64,000 nt of DNA. It comes from Rhodosporidiobolus odoratus. Its lineage: Eukaryota; Basidiomycota; Microbotryomycetes; Sporidiobolales; Sporidiobolaceae. Each line of letters starts with the position of its first letter. The first letter of the stretch is position 1. The DNA lies in assembly GCA_034387635.1 (NCBI GenBank), contig JAOANU010000017.1, forward strand, positions 434,001 to 498,000, in the 5' to 3' direction. A program made the translations under genes and the position numbers. Below are positions 1 to 12,102 of this stretch, piece after piece. The notes under the pieces were generated by a model that was given only the letters and a program-made list of their open reading frames with translations, had not been told where the DNA came from and did no database searches.

Positions 1-3000
1 GCAGGTTCTCCCGCATCCCCCGATCCTGTTGGCGTACCAATCTCCATATCAACCTCCATCGCGCTCGACCCAGCAGTCAAGTTCGGGGTATTGGGCGTAC
101 CCGATCCAGGTCGTTTCGGCGTCGACGAGGCTGAGCCGCCCTTCTTCTTCCGTTCGAGGAGTTTCTTCACCCATTCTTTCACGAAAGCCTTAAGTTTGGC
201 TTCTTTGTCAGGGGTGAGGGAATCGTAGGCGTCGGTAGCGAAGGAAGGGCGCTTCTTCTCTTTGTTGCAGAGGATCTGGGAGACCTGCAAGGCGAGAATC
301 AGTCGAGTCAGTATCGACTCTTCGCATTCCCGTCCAACAGCGGATGACGAAGAAGAACGATGGCGAGGGGAAAAAGTGTAGACGGAAAGAGAGACGGGAC
401 AAAGAGGAAAAAGGACAAACCTCCTTCGCCCTCTTCTTGAACGCTTCTGAGTCACCAAACTGACTCTTGTACTTGCTCATCGTAGAGACGACCACCCCCG
501 AGAAGAGACCCATAACCTTCTTCTCCTTCCTTTCCCTCTCCTTGTCCTCCTTCTCACTCTTCCTAGCCTTGTGCCTCTCCGCCCTCTCCTGCTCCTTGAC
601 CTGCTTCTCCTCCGCCACCCTCTTAGCTTCGGCCTCTGCTTCCGCCTTCGCCGCTGATTCCGCCTGAGCAACCAGATCCGCCGCAGTCATAGCAACTGTC
701 GGTGGTCGCCTCGATGGCGGAGGCACGGCATCGCCTCGCGGGAAATCGTATTGCCGCTGACCAGTATACGAATTGACAAAGAAGTCGCGATCATTTTCGC
801 GATCGTACTGGATCTGCCAGCCTTGAGGAAGACGACGGCGCTCCCGGTTGACTGTACTGGCGGTAGGGCGGACGAAAGCAGGGCGATCTTCTTCTTCTGC
901 TGGGGTCAGGTCTTCGAGTCGAGGGCGTTTGGTGATTTGGTCAATGTTGAAATCGGACGCGCGTTTGCGGTCGCCGTCCAATTCCTGCGAGAACGCTAGT
1001 CAGGTAAGCGGTGGAACGCATAGAGCGAAGGCAGATTAGGGCATACGGCTTTCGGGATGCGGTAACCAAGCTTGAGCTCGCCCCATGTTGTCAGGATCTA
1101 CAGATGAGTCGGAGGTTAACGAGGAAACTTCACAAACCGAAAAGGTGGGAGAACGCACCTCGCTTGCGAGTGACTTGACCTTCTCATCCTCGACTTCCAC
1201 ACACTTCTGTACGCTCTCCTCGATGTTTGACGATTCGATCTTGTTGCGAGTTTGCAGCCTCCATTGCGACAGGATTTGGAGGTCCTGCGTTACCAAAGCA
1301 AGGACGATCCGAATATGAGTGAAAAGTGACAAGCAACGAGAACGGCAGAGTAGACTGACAAGAGTGATGACCTGGATGTCGCTAGGATACTCGCGCAGAA
1401 TGTTGTGCATGAGGTTGAGACCGTGAAGGCGCAGAAGGTTGCGCTGAACTTCCTCATCGATCGTCATCTGCGGTGAACAATTGGTGCATCAGTCAGCATG
1501 CACCAATCGATCGGCGCACGGCGACGGATGAGCGAGTCAGCTGAGACGCACCTGCACACGCGTGAGCAGCTTCTCCAAAATCCGCCGTGTCTGGATCGCT
1601 TGTCGCATGGCCGCCGACACCTTCGGTACTTCGTCCAGCTGAATAGGGTACAATGTGGGCTGGAGAGAGAACGGGAATCCAGTATCAGCAAAAGAGCCTC
1701 CCACCACCTGAGTCAAAGCAACCGCAAGACCGCGAAGCGGGAACTCACCACAAAGTCCTCATCCAGCTTCCTCCCCTTCTTCTTCTTGCTTCCCTTCAAT
1801 CCCAAGGCTTCGACCTCTTCGGTGATACCAAGGGCATCGATGTAGAGATCGTCCATACCGCCGAGGTCGGTCTGGGTCTTGCCACCAATGTAGCCGACGC
1901 AATTCGGTTCGCCACAATAGCATTCTTGTGCAGAGTGACTGCTCATCGAGGGTCGTGCATCAGCGCAAACGTAGACTGCTCGCGAGATTGAGTGAGATCG
2001 AACGCAACGCACCCGTAGCGGTCGACGTTGTAGTTGAACGTCAGCTCTTCATGCTTCTGAATCGCGCGTTTCGTAAAGATGCCCATGCGCATTTTGCGCC
2101 CGACCGTCCACTTAGCGACGACACAGTTCGGGTTGCAGGAGTGGTTGAGGAAGCGACCTTTTCCGCCTTTCTTGGTGGCATCGATGAACTGCAGAAGTAC
2201 GGATAAGAGGGGCGAGACAGGAGGGTCAGTTCTGTTGGCGGCGAGGCGGCTATGCGTAAGATAGGAAGCGAGTAAGGCTAAGACCGAGACATACAACATC
2301 CTTATCCAGAGCCATGAAATAGAAGTGCTTGATCCCTTCCGTCGCGTACTCCTTCATCTTGCGCTGGAACGGTTGAGGACCGATAACCTCGCCTAGGTAC
2401 TCGTATACAAAGGTGTCGCTGCAGGGGACACGCAGTGATGGGTAAGCTGAAGCCGGAGGGGGAAATTTGTGGGACGAACGCTGGCATGTCCTCCTCCGCT
2501 CGCACACCAAATCCCTTCTTCTCGGTCTGAACGATGGTGATGGGGGCGTACTGCTTCTTCTGGAATCTGTAGAGGGGTGGCACAATAGGATGAGCGGTTC
2601 GCCAATCATTGCCAGAACTATCTCGTTGATCCAACCACGGACGGCCTGACCGCGAGCAGCGGAACAGAGCGAGAAACGCACCGTTGATTCTGACAATGCC
2701 GTCCGCACTTGCAGTCGCCCTTCATGCACTCGATCTGCATCAGCCTGTTCATGCAATTCGAGTGATCGCCGCAAGCTTGCTCTTCGTCTGCTTCGGCTGG
2801 AAGAGGCGAAAGGGAAGGTCAATGCGAGTCGGGTAACAAGAGCAGGAGGGGGGGGACGACGTACTTGGATGATAGGTGCAGTCGCAGCGTTGTGCGTCTT
2901 CGTCGTAGTAAGCCATGTCGCCGAGCTTCTTGTTTGCGTAGGTACATTCCGGAAGTTCGACATAGGTCGACGCGGCCTGCATGGTGCAGCTAGACCACCA

Positions 3001-3934
3001 TCAGTACCTTGTCCGCCGACAAGGCCGCAAGGAGGCGGCGAAGTAAGGAAGAGACGCCTTACCGCCTCCTCCGCTGCAGGTAAATCTCCAATGAACTGCG
3101 GCTCGCTCTCGATCACCTTCGCCTTCCCCTTTCTCCCCCTCTTCTTCACCGTAATCGGCTTATCTTCACTGTCCTCGCCTGTGTCTATCCCAACCACCGG
3201 TGTACCACTCCCACTCCTGCTCTCACTCCCGCTCGCGGTGGAGCGTTTTTCGTCGATTTCCTGCACGCTTGCCGAAGTACTCGCAAAGGGGAAGGGAGGT
3301 GGCAGTGAAGGTTTGCGATCTTCGTCTTCGGCTTTCAGGGCGGAAGCAGCGGAGGGTGAGTTGCGGTTGGAAGGAGAAGGCAGCGCCGCTGGGACAGGAG
3401 AGGTGGATCCGAAGAGGGTTTCTTCGAGCTTGACGTTGACGTCTTCGGGTTCAATCGACATGATCCTAATGGACTCTTCAGCTGTTGTTGACAGCGGACT
3501 GTGGCGCGAAGGGAGACCAAGTCAGCTGGAACGGGGTGGTTTGGGCGATGAACCTGAAAACAGCCTTACGGGAACTCGGGCATGGCTGTAGACGATGCTG
3601 ATGATTCAGAACACGTTGCGACAGCAACAGGAGGTACACACACAGGCGAGGGGAGAGAGTTGATCAGCTGTTTTGTGCTTGCCCAGGGAGAGAGCCGGAA
3701 AGACGGCGATTCCTCGTTGGCCATGGCCGCTAATCCCAAGTTGACGGCATTCAGACGCTTACCAGACTGCTGCTGTCCTTCCGTACTCGAGTGCGCCAAA
3801 CCGGCAAAGGTTTCCCCTCCAGAATCACCAAGGTGCCCGTTGGATCCGGTGGATGGATCGGCCATCTCTCCGTTCGGTGTGCCGGCTGGAGCTGGTGACT
3901 GTGGCGTAGGGTAGTACGGAGACGCAGGCAGCAT
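1..3934 (-). CDS. SET2: Histone H3-K36 methyltransferase SET2 (3' end cut by window edge)
   Basis: Nuclear enzyme that methylates histone H3 lysine 36 co-transcriptionally and docks on phosphorylated RNA polymerase II. Reading leftwards: a Ser/Pro-rich N-terminus, a Cys-rich AWS segment (about 3010-2650), the SET core with its [11 protein letters not shown] and ELTFNYN motifs (about 2640-1990), the post-[11 protein letters not shown] motif (about 1925), a helical linker, a WW domain (LPQGWQ...YDFP, about 840-740) and the start of an SRI domain still open at base 1. Many short introns interrupt it. The first exon (3934-3570) splices in frame onto 3498, so the protein extends upstream of the internal Met at 3461. 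I chose 3934 as the first true ATG in that frame; a non-coding or tiny 5' exon further out is possible. Divergent from RPA49. Family assignment is certain; exon ends at the N-terminus are less so. Confidence 0.93.
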
Positions 3935-4123
3935 CTGTACCTGGCCAGAGGGTGGTGGCGAGGCGATGTGGGGTGATTCCGGTAAGCAACCAACAGAAGC
4001 AGGAGAGAAAGACGGCAAACACACCTCAAGAGTAGTCCGGATAAACGCGAGAGACGTCGACTAGTTTACTGTAGTCCGCACCGCCTCGACAGAAGTCAGA
4101 ACCAGCGACGAGGGCACTGTCGG
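3935..4123. promoter_or_regulatory. Short divergent promoter between SET2 and RPA49
   Basis: Only about 190 bp separate the proposed SET2 ATG (3934, minus) from the RPA49 ATG (4124, plus). The two 5' untranslated regions and both core promoters must fit here. No TATA element was picked out with confidence. Confidence 0.5.
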
Positions 4124-5810
4124 ATGTCGACCTCGTCCTCACCTTGGTCCTCCGCTTCGGATTCAACCATGGCTGATTCAACTGCTCGTAAACGTCAAAA
4201 GGGTCTACAAGGTCAACCCATTGACGTGTCTGTCAAGTCACAGGATACCTCTGTAGTTCCCCCTGCTCTCGGTTAGTCGCCCTCTCTCACCGCCTCACGA
4301 ACCTAGCTCATCCCGCTCTGGTTTACGCAGCGCTCTTTCCATCTGCCCAACCTCCCTCCAAGACTCCTTACTCCCTATACAGCAAGACTGGCGCAACACC
4401 CAACCTCGACAAGAGGGACCCGACCGCACTTGCAGGCGAGACGGATGACATCGAGTTCGAGAGTCGGAACCATTTGGGTGAAGAAGGCGACGGCGGCGAC
4501 AATGAGGGATACGCTGTCCAGTGCGTGCTGCCTTCCCAGTTGGATCTGAGGAAACCGCTCACTTCCCCACCTCGTATAGGTACATGATCGGGGTTCACAA
4601 CCCTCGAACGAAGCAACTCACCCTCCACGCCGCTCCCCTTCACGCCTTCACTCCCTCGATCAAATCCTTAAAGTCCGCCACCTCCAACCTCACTCCGGCC
4701 CAACTCTTCACCCAGCAGAAAGCGAACCTCGGCTCTGCCTTTGGTACCAGGAAGGCCATTCAGCAGTTGCGCTCGCAAGAGCGCAACAAGCTCAACGACA
4801 CCTCGTTCGGTACCGGCGTTCAAGCCGCGGGTCTCTCCTCCCACTTCCAAGCTTCCATCACTGCCGCGTCTGCCTCTCTCCCTTCCGCCGAAGCCATCGA
4901 GTCCGCTGCCAACGAGAAGCGACCCATTCCTCCTTTCGACATCACCGCAAAATCTCCGAACGACGTCTACGACATGAATGCCGTCGTTTCACCAGCCGAG
5001 ATGAACGCCATCGACCTCTCCTCTTTCATCTCCGCCCCTGGGTTCAAGGAGCGCAACACCCTCCTCCCTTACCGCCGCTCCCTGTTCATCGCTTCCAAGA
5101 TGAGGCAGATTCTTCCCGCCCGCGCGAGCGTCGAGGGCCAAGTCCCTGACCCGAGCAAGAAGGACCGCGAGCGTCTGAAACTCGTCATTCACCTTTCCTA
5201 CCTCTTTGCGTTCAAGCAGGCTGCACGAGGAGGACCGGCGGGTGTGGATAGGCAGAAGGTGGTTGAAAAGCTGGGACGACCGAGTAATGCGGTTGTGGAT
5301 GCGCTGCTGGAGAAGTACACGGAGAAGTCGAGGGCGCCGAACGGGGAGGAGATCAGGAAGGTAACGAGTGTGACAGAGTTGAAACTGTTGGCGTACATGC
5401 TGGTGATTGTGCTGAAGGTTGACGGATGGAGTACGGATATCACAAGCATTGCGGATGATCTGGGCATGGGTTCGAAGAAGTGCGTTCCCATCTCTAGCTG
5501 GCTTCCGCCCCTCTCTTGCCCAACTCTCCAACTACACACCTCGCACCACTATTGCAGTCATTCGCTGACGTCGGCATTTCGCCTGAACATAATCATGCGT
5601 ACTGACTCGTGACCTGCCGTCTCTGGCAGGGTATCGGAACTGTTCCGCTCTCTCGGTTGCATTTCCACCGCCCCTTCTGCTGCCGACCGTGAGAAGATGA
5701 TCGCCACTGGTCAAGCCGCCTCCGCTTCCGAAGCCGCCAAGAGCAAGAAGGCCGTCCTCAAGGTACCGTTGCAGTTCCCGAAGGAGAGGAAGAGTAAGGC
5801 GAAGCGATAG
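4124..5810 (+). CDS. RPA49: RNA polymerase I subunit A49 (Rpa49 family)
   Basis: Subunit of the RNA polymerase I heterodimer that aids rDNA initiation and elongation in the nucleolus. Exon 1 opens MSTSSSPWSSASDS; short introns near 4273-4329 and 4518-4580 lead to the large exon carrying the A49 body (YMIGVHNPRTKQLTL onwards, with the conserved AFGTRK-type helix and the C-terminal tandem winged-helix region around VVEKLG and VTELKLLAYML). A last intron ends near 5630 and the final exon closes on a basic KERKSKAKR tail with TAG at 5808-5810. A second in-frame ATG at 4169 could be the real start; the N-terminus is unconserved in this family, so the choice is open. Length of about 450 residues fits the family. 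Confidence 0.9.
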
Positions 5811-6153
5811 GAGGCGCTGTAGCGTCCGAGACTGCTTGCGCAACGTGCGGGTGGTATTTTTGATCCTGCTGAGCTATCGTACCGTCAGCGCGTCAGCCGC
5901 CAAAGCGGCCACAAGGCTACGAATGACCTTCTCAAACTGCGTGTTGCTCCCGCTTGCTCGCGGATTCTGGCCACCAAGCTGGCGTGATTGTGTTCCTTGG
6001 CTCACACGACTGCGATGTAGACAGAGGAGGTTGGCTTTGATAGAGCATATTCCAGTTTGAAGGCGTTGTCGTCGCCACCGTCGACGCGTCGCTTCTCGCT
6101 AGCGCATTTCGCTGCCTCTCTCATCGTGTCTCGTCTTCCCCACGGCGCCAGCC
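5811..6153. other. Intergenic, RPA49 3' side
   Basis: About 340 bp with no open frame resembling a protein. It should hold the RPA49 3' untranslated region; nothing else seen. Confidence 0.5.
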
Positions 6154-6935
6154 ATGCTAGGACTACCACTGTCACTCATCACACACGTCGTCTCGACCCT
6201 AGACCCATGCGACGGCTCTGACCTCCGCGTCCTCGCCGTTTTCTGTCGCATCTCCCGCGCCCTCCTCAACCTCTGTTGCCCACGTCTGTACAGCTGGTTT
6301 GCCATCTTTGACCGTCGTCAGTCGGTGTATCGAGCGCTCGACGGAGGCGACCGTTCTCCCGAACTGGAACCTCTCGTCGACAGGTTCAAGAAGATTGTGC
6401 AGGATGGGGGCGCGACGAAGATTTACGATAGCAACACGAGGACGAGGTGGCTTGTTCGGGGCAGCGGAGAAGACCTCCGAGTGGCTGAGTGGGGACTACG
6501 ACGAGGAGGATGAGTGTCTCGAGTGGAGCGTTCGCGACTTTACCGACGAGCAGTTAACGAAATGCTTTTCCACCCTTCTGGAGCATCCACACCTCCGCCC
6601 CTTTGTCAAGCACTTCGAATTCTTTGATCAGACCATAGGAAGGGCAACAGCGAAGGCCATTAAGACCTTCCTGGCTCACGATGGGTTTTCCCTCGAGGCT
6701 CTCAACCTTCAATTCCACCACAAAGCAAACCGTCGCTAGCCGAGCGCGATACCTTACCCTCGAAGAGTTCCTTCCCACTATTCGGAATCGCATTCCCGAT
6801 CTCCGCCGCTTTGAGCCCACCAAATCACCCACTTCAGCGTTTCTTCCCTCCTCGAAACTCTCTCGCAGATGGAGAAGCCCAACCACTTCTCCTTCTCTTT
6901 CGAGCAGCAAAGCTGGTGCAACTGGAGCTCGATGA
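6154..6935 (+). pseudogene. Degenerate F-box-like gene
   Basis: The start reads like a fungal F-box N-terminus (MLGLPLSLITHVVSTLD..., then a Leu/Cys-rich helix, residues 1-55). The coding signal then moves to a second frame around 6400-6480, where it carries an acidic DYDEEDE segment and a block LEHPHLRPFVKHFEFF / GRATAKAIKTFL, and moves to a third frame near 6700 (YLTLEEFLPTIRNRIPDLRRF) before stopping at 6935. The middle block matches the F-box-like locus at 43.2-45.1 kb (same order: DYDE-DDE, EWS, STLE, PHL..FV, GRA.AKAI), so these are paralogues. Two frame changes without good intron signals, and a length far short of the paralogue, argue for decay. Unpredicted introns are the alternative. 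Confidence 0.6.
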
Positions 6936-7046
6936 ATGACCTATTGCTGAAGAAAAAAGTATTGAGACTCGGCTTCCCCCTCTCTCTCTCTGTACAGAGA
7001 TGCTAAATCGGGTCACAGCAGCGGATGGGAGCTGGAAAGTAGCTAA

Positions 7047-7083
<37 letters not shown>

Positions 7084-7576
7084 AATAGACTGTCTAGAAG
7101 TCGGATCCGGTGTCAGAAAAGCGAAAGAGAGTGGTTGAGAGTTGACCTACATCCGCCCTCCTCCTCCGATCCTCGTTCCTCGGTACCGCCCTTCCTCCTC
7201 GCGCCCTCGCCGTCTCGCACTGCGCAGTCGTGTGCGGAGCACAGAAATCTTATAGTCACTCAATCTCGGCGGGCCAAGAGGTCCCCCGTGGGTACTGTAG
7301 GGTTGTAAGCGAGTCGAGGTGCGTCGTCGAGGGTGAATAGGGAGGAGAGCGGTAACAAATGAAGGTGGGGAGATGCTGCGGGGCTTCAAAAGGGCAGCTG
7401 TGTAAATTCCGTAGGTCAGATAACCGTGTACAAGCAGTTGCAGCACGTTCGACAGCAATCAAGAGAGGACTTCGCTTCCCTCTCTCGTCGGATCCTGAGA
7501 CTCTCGGTTGTTTCACGATCTCTCGCTCCTCTGACCGCGACTGACCAAGTGACGACGGTATCCATACCGCACAAAG
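6936..7576. other. Intergenic, contains the poly-G tract
   Basis: About 640 bp between the F-box relic and the MYND gene. It contains the 35-nt G run and pyrimidine-rich sequence before 7577 that should be the MYND gene promoter and leader. Short open frames on both strands look random. Confidence 0.5.
7047..7081. repeat. Poly-G homopolymer, 35 nt
   Basis: An uninterrupted run of 35 G residues on the plus strand. It lies between a pseudogene and an intact gene and may be a real G-quadruplex-forming tract or a sequencing/assembly length estimate. Confidence 0.9.
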
Positions 7577-9527
7577 ATGAGCTTCATCAACCGGGACCCG
7601 GTACGTCTGTCCTGGCCCCCTTCCCCCTCGCTTTCTGCTGATCACCTTGCTTTGTTTCGCAGGCCACCTTACCCCCAGGCTTATACAATGTCGGCTACTC
7701 GCAAGCAAATCGATACACCAACCCGCATCAGCATGGCAACCTGCCGGTCGTGCTACCGTACGGCGAGCCAGACTGTCTCCGTCCTTTTCAGCTTTGGAAC
7801 GAGTCTTTCGAGCGATGTAAGCTCATAAGCCTCTCTATCTAGGCAATCACTGACTTGGAGACGGATCTACAGGGCTTGCAGACGCCTATGCTCCTTCTCA
7901 GCCCGTCTGGGTTAAGGACGACTCGGTCCTCCTTGGCTACCTCGACCCTGGCACGGTCGAAAGCTGCCACTCGGTTCGCCAGCAGATCGTCTCCCACGCT
8001 TGCCGAGTACACACCGCGGTCAGATATGACGGCTATCTTCAGCGGTGGCAGGCCCTTAGCCAGAAGCGACGGGAAGAATTGATTCTCAGCCGCTTCGAGG
8101 CCGAGGCTCTCGACGCTGTCCGGGGTGGTTATCCTTACGGACGCCAGAACGCACCGGAGCTCGCGCTCGCTGCGCTGCTGCGAGATCAGGGACAAGGATT
8201 CGCTGCCCTCGCCGAGTCGCTGTGCTACGTTGACGGTCGTACGGATCAAGACCCACGCCAACTACACTTCCCGATTCTGCCTCATGCTCAGTGGGAGCGA
8301 CTCGCGGGCGTCCAAGAAGGATTGGTGCAGTCGAGGCAAAGAAGGGCGTACATCGACTTTCTTCTGCTGAACCGTCACCTGGCTCTGCATCGACTTGTTG
8401 ACCGCATTTTCACTGAACTCGTAGGTTGTCCTTTTCTGTCCTCCCTACGCTCTTTCTCAGCTTATCAGTCGCTTGGTAGGCCCTACCTGGCGATGTCACC
8501 CCCTGGCCTCCTGCGCTCGCCCCTTCCGACAAACCTCGCTGCGCGCTTTGCACCAAAGAATGTAAGTCTGCCTGTCCCTTCCCTTCCCACCTTCATGAAT
8601 CATCGTTCGCTCACGGTGCCCTGACTTCAGTGTCAAAGCCCATGTGCTGCTCCCGCTGCAAGACTATCGGAAGGCAAGTCAACTATTGCGATCGGTACGC
8701 CATGTTCTTCCTCGCTATTGCACGACCATATTGACGGACGGGCACTCTCCTTCGCAGAGATCATCAAGTACTCCACTACAAGCACGGCGGTCACAAAACC
8801 ATCTGCGGCAAACCTACAGCCGAACTTCCCTTCGCCTCCTCCATCCCAACCCAAACCACAGCGCCGTCGCCGAATCTCCTCTACATCCGTCGACAGATCC
8901 AAAATCGTCCCCTCGCCTACTGGTGGGTGCCCGACGTCTTTGGTGAAGCCAGGACCCTTCAGATCCACACTGCGCTTTTCTCCCCTATGGAACGCTCAGC
9001 CGCCGCCCTCGAATTTAAGAGACTCGCCTTCAGAGCGTGCGACGAGCGAGACGATCTTTCCGTCGGCATGATTGGCTTACTCGTTCAGGGAGCGACCGAT
9101 GTGCCGGGCGTGGATATGGAGAAACAACTGGTGTGCGTCGCTGAGACGTTCAAGCTCAGCGATGGGGCAGATGGGGTGACCGCACTCGAGATCAAAATGG
9201 ACATGGCGCGAGCACAACTCGATGACTTCCCGTTCATTAAGCGGTTCTTGGCGTGGGAGGAAGAGCAGAATTCGTTGGCACGGTAAGTTTCTTTGCCCTT
9301 TGCCCGCATCTGCCTCTTGCTGGGCCACACAGCAATCCCCGCCTGCTGCATGCGCTGACAGCCGCTTGAATTCCAAGCGTAGAGGGTTAAGTCCCGCCGC
9401 CGCACGTGCGGACGTCGCTTCTACCGCGAAAACGAAGGCACAAGAGGATGCGCTGGCGTATGAGCTCGTGGAGCAGCGTCGCGCGGCACAGGCGGAGGCA
9501 AGAGCACTGGAGAACGATGTGGATTGA
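7577..9527 (+). CDS. MYND-type zinc-finger protein
   Basis: Exon 1 is tiny (MSFINRDP). The middle exons give an all-helical region (QPVWVKDDSVLLGYL, RWQALSQKRREELIL, CYVDGR). Splicing the exons near 8490-8560, 8631-8692 and 8760-8815 yields a complete MYND finger: CALC, then CCSRCKTIG, then NYCDRDHQ, a His and a final Cys (C-x2-C / C-x2-C / YC / H / C). After it come a C-terminal domain (YWWVPDVFGEARTLQIHTALF) and a Glu/Ala-rich end closing with TGA at 9525-9527. MYND fingers bind proline-rich partners and occur in SMYD methyltransferases and many fungal proteins of unknown role; no SET domain is visible here, so I assign no activity. A broken paralogue lies at 14.4-15.7 kb on the other side of HOG1, in the opposite orientation. 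Confidence 0.8.
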
Positions 9528-9997
9528 GGCGGCCGCACAGATCTTTAGTTACCGGTCTGCAAGCTTGTCGTGTCATTCTCGGTTTCTTCAGCCTTGTTAC
9601 TGTAGCGTCATGCCAGTGTCGCATACAAGTCTCCTGCATCTCTTCCTGGCCCGCTGACAGACGGTAAACAGGAAAGAAAACACCTTTTGTTTCTTGGTCA
9701 TCGCACAAAGAGGAGAATCACGAGAACGAAAACCACGAGTAAAACTCAACCGAGGATGCCGATGTGTGTAAAGAGGACAGGGCAGGGCAGGGTACGAAAG
9801 ATACGCTGAGGAACGTTGCATGTACAAAGGAAAGAAGGCGAAAAGTAGCGAGCGAGCGAGCGGTATAGGAACGCGCGGGGTGAACGCCTTGAACTGGGCA
9901 GAAGGGGAAATGCGAGTGAAAACGTCGTAGGAAGAATGGAAGCCGTGTGTCGAGGGAGAGGAAATCGAAGGGAATAAGACGGGTGAACGAAGCGAGC
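9528..9997. other. 3' intergenic between convergent genes
   Basis: About 470 bp between the stops of the MYND gene (+) and HOG1 (-). It should contain both 3' untranslated regions. The open minus-strand frame that runs through it is read-through of the last HOG1 intron, not an extra exon. Confidence 0.5.
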
Positions 9998-12102
9998 TTA
10001 TTCTGCTGGCGCTTCTGTGAATGTGAAAAGGGTGAGCAGGACGGCCGAGGAACGACGCAAGCGAAATGAGACGTACGAGGAACGGCCCCAGCGACTGCTC
10101 CCTCGTTTGCTTCCGGTGTATTTTCAATATGGTGGAAGTCCAGGATCTCGGAGTACATCATCTGCGAAGCGGAGAAATTTGTCAGTATCGCTTGAGGAGT
10201 GGACAAGCACAGTCGCAGCGAATCACAGAGCAAAACTGCTTGCTCGCTTCGAGGGGGCGTAGGCGGGTGCGCTAAGGCATCGGAGAAACGGAAACGAGAA
10301 CGCACGATCTTCCAAGTGTCCACGGGCAGATCCGCATCGTTGAAACTCCAGTCAAACGCTTCCGGTGCTACCGGCTCATCCGTCGGGTCGTGGTAAGGCG
10401 CGAGGTACTCGTGTGCCAATGCCTCGGCCGCGTCAATTCGTTTACGCGGGTCAAACACCAGCATCTTCTCCAAGAGGTCGAGCGCTTGCGGGTCGGCGCC
10501 GCGGAACTTCTGTGCGAAGGGAACACGCTCGCGTTTCGGAAGGGACTGGACGAAACGGAGGGTCTGCGAGATGCGGTAACGCGCAAGTCAGTCTCCGTTC
10601 TTCCTGCTCGCCAAAACCCGCGCCTGCCTTGCCGCTCTCCCCGATGAGAAAGGGAACAAGAACGTACGTTCTCCGAGCAGATGGTCTGAATGACATCCTC
10701 AGGGGGGGTACCGAGGAGTTCGGTAATGATCGAGAACTGGTTGACGTGGTCCTTGCCCGGGAAGAGAGGTCGTCCCTCAAGCATTTCAGCGAAGATGCAA
10801 CCAGCAGACCAGATATCGACTGCGGAGGAAGGGGTTGTTCAGCACTTCGCGAGCGTGAGACTTCATCCGCCGCAATTTGCCCACATCGCGAGCGAGAAAA
10901 ATACAACCAGAGAAGCAACGAACCGGCAACATCGTACTTCTGCCAAGTAAGCATAATCTCCGGCGCCCTGTAGTACCTCGTTGACACGTATCCCGTCATT
11001 TGAGGATCCGCCAACCTCGCCAACCCAAAATCGCAAATCTTCAAATCGCAGTTCTCGTTGACGAGGATGTTGCTAGGTTTGAGGTCTCGGTGAACGACGC
11101 CCGCCGAATGGACGTACTTGAGACCACGGAGAATCTGATAGAGGAAGTACTGGATGAACTGTTTTTCAAGGGGGCGGGAGGTGAGGAGTCGGTGAAGGTC
11201 GGTTCCGAGAAGTTCGGTAACGAAGTAAATGTCTTCGAGCGGGGAGATGAAAATGTCGGAGAGGGAAATGATGTTTTCGTGTTGGATGTGCTTGAGGAGC
11301 TTCAACTCGCGGTAGGTGCGTTTGGCGAGCACCGGGGTGCCTGTAGGCGCAGACGGGCGCGAAGAAGGAGATGGTGCGGGAAAATGGCGCAGAGGGGCGA
11401 GCGGAAACAACGAGACATCGTTAGCAAGCCTATAGCAATGCCGGCGGGAGAAGCAGGGACGTACTGAAAGGCTTCATACTGTTCATCCCAGAAAGGCAGG
11501 ACATCCACGGCATTTCGATCAACCCGTCAGCAACCCGTGCAGACAGTTCCAGATACCGCCAGGACCGTTCCCAGCGAATTCCGGCAAGCTGGTACGACCA
11601 AACTCACATCTTCTTGATCGCAACCATTTGTCCGGTGAGCTGCGAGTCGCGATCGAAGAGAGTGATCGTCAGTCGTCTGGCAACCCGAGCTCTTTGCATC
11701 CTGCTTCAGTCGACGCATGGACAACCAAGGAGCTGCACAAGCACGCCTAGCAAAGACGGGGAGGCGAGGTGGGGATAGGAGCTCACCTCGTCCTTTGCGG
11801 AGCACACCAACCCGAAGGCGCCCATTCCTACCGGTTGCAGATCGACATATCGACTGCGCTCGGCATATGATACGTATATTGTATTGATTATGCAGTCGAG
11901 TGCGAGGTCGAGCGAGTTGAGGAGGCGGGAGAGGCGGGAACACAAGGACGCATCAGTATGGGGGTTCTAGCGGCTCTCCACTACGAGTACCAGCTCTTCT
12001 GACATTGCTGGGTCCGTATGAAACTGCTAAAACAGCCGAATACACGTACGTAGTAACCTCAAAGACAGTGCCGAAGATTGAGAGCTTCACGAAATCGGCC
12101 AT
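9998..12102 (-). CDS. HOG1: Stress-activated MAP kinase HOG1 (p38 family)
   Basis: Serine/threonine kinase at the end of the high-osmolarity glycerol pathway, moving between cytoplasm and nucleus. Exon 1 ([17 protein letters not shown]) splices from 12049 in frame to [22 protein letters not shown], the Gly-rich loop. The VHRDLKPSN catalytic loop, the DFGLAR magnesium loop, the TGY activation motif ([14 protein letters not shown]) and the common-docking region are all present. The TGY motif separates it from ERK-type TEY kinases. The last intron joins AVAGAVP to a short exon QAPAE with TAA at 9998-10000, so the C-terminus is short for the family. All visible catalytic residues are intact. Confidence 0.96.

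Noticed and set aside
2869..3591. 240-codon plus-strand open frame
   Set aside because: It is antisense to the SET2 N-terminal exons, whose minus-strand reading is supported by splice continuity and the AWS/SET motifs.
10365..10973. 202-codon plus-strand frame opposite HOG1
   Set aside because: Shadow of the kinase exons; HOG1 is unambiguous on the minus strand.
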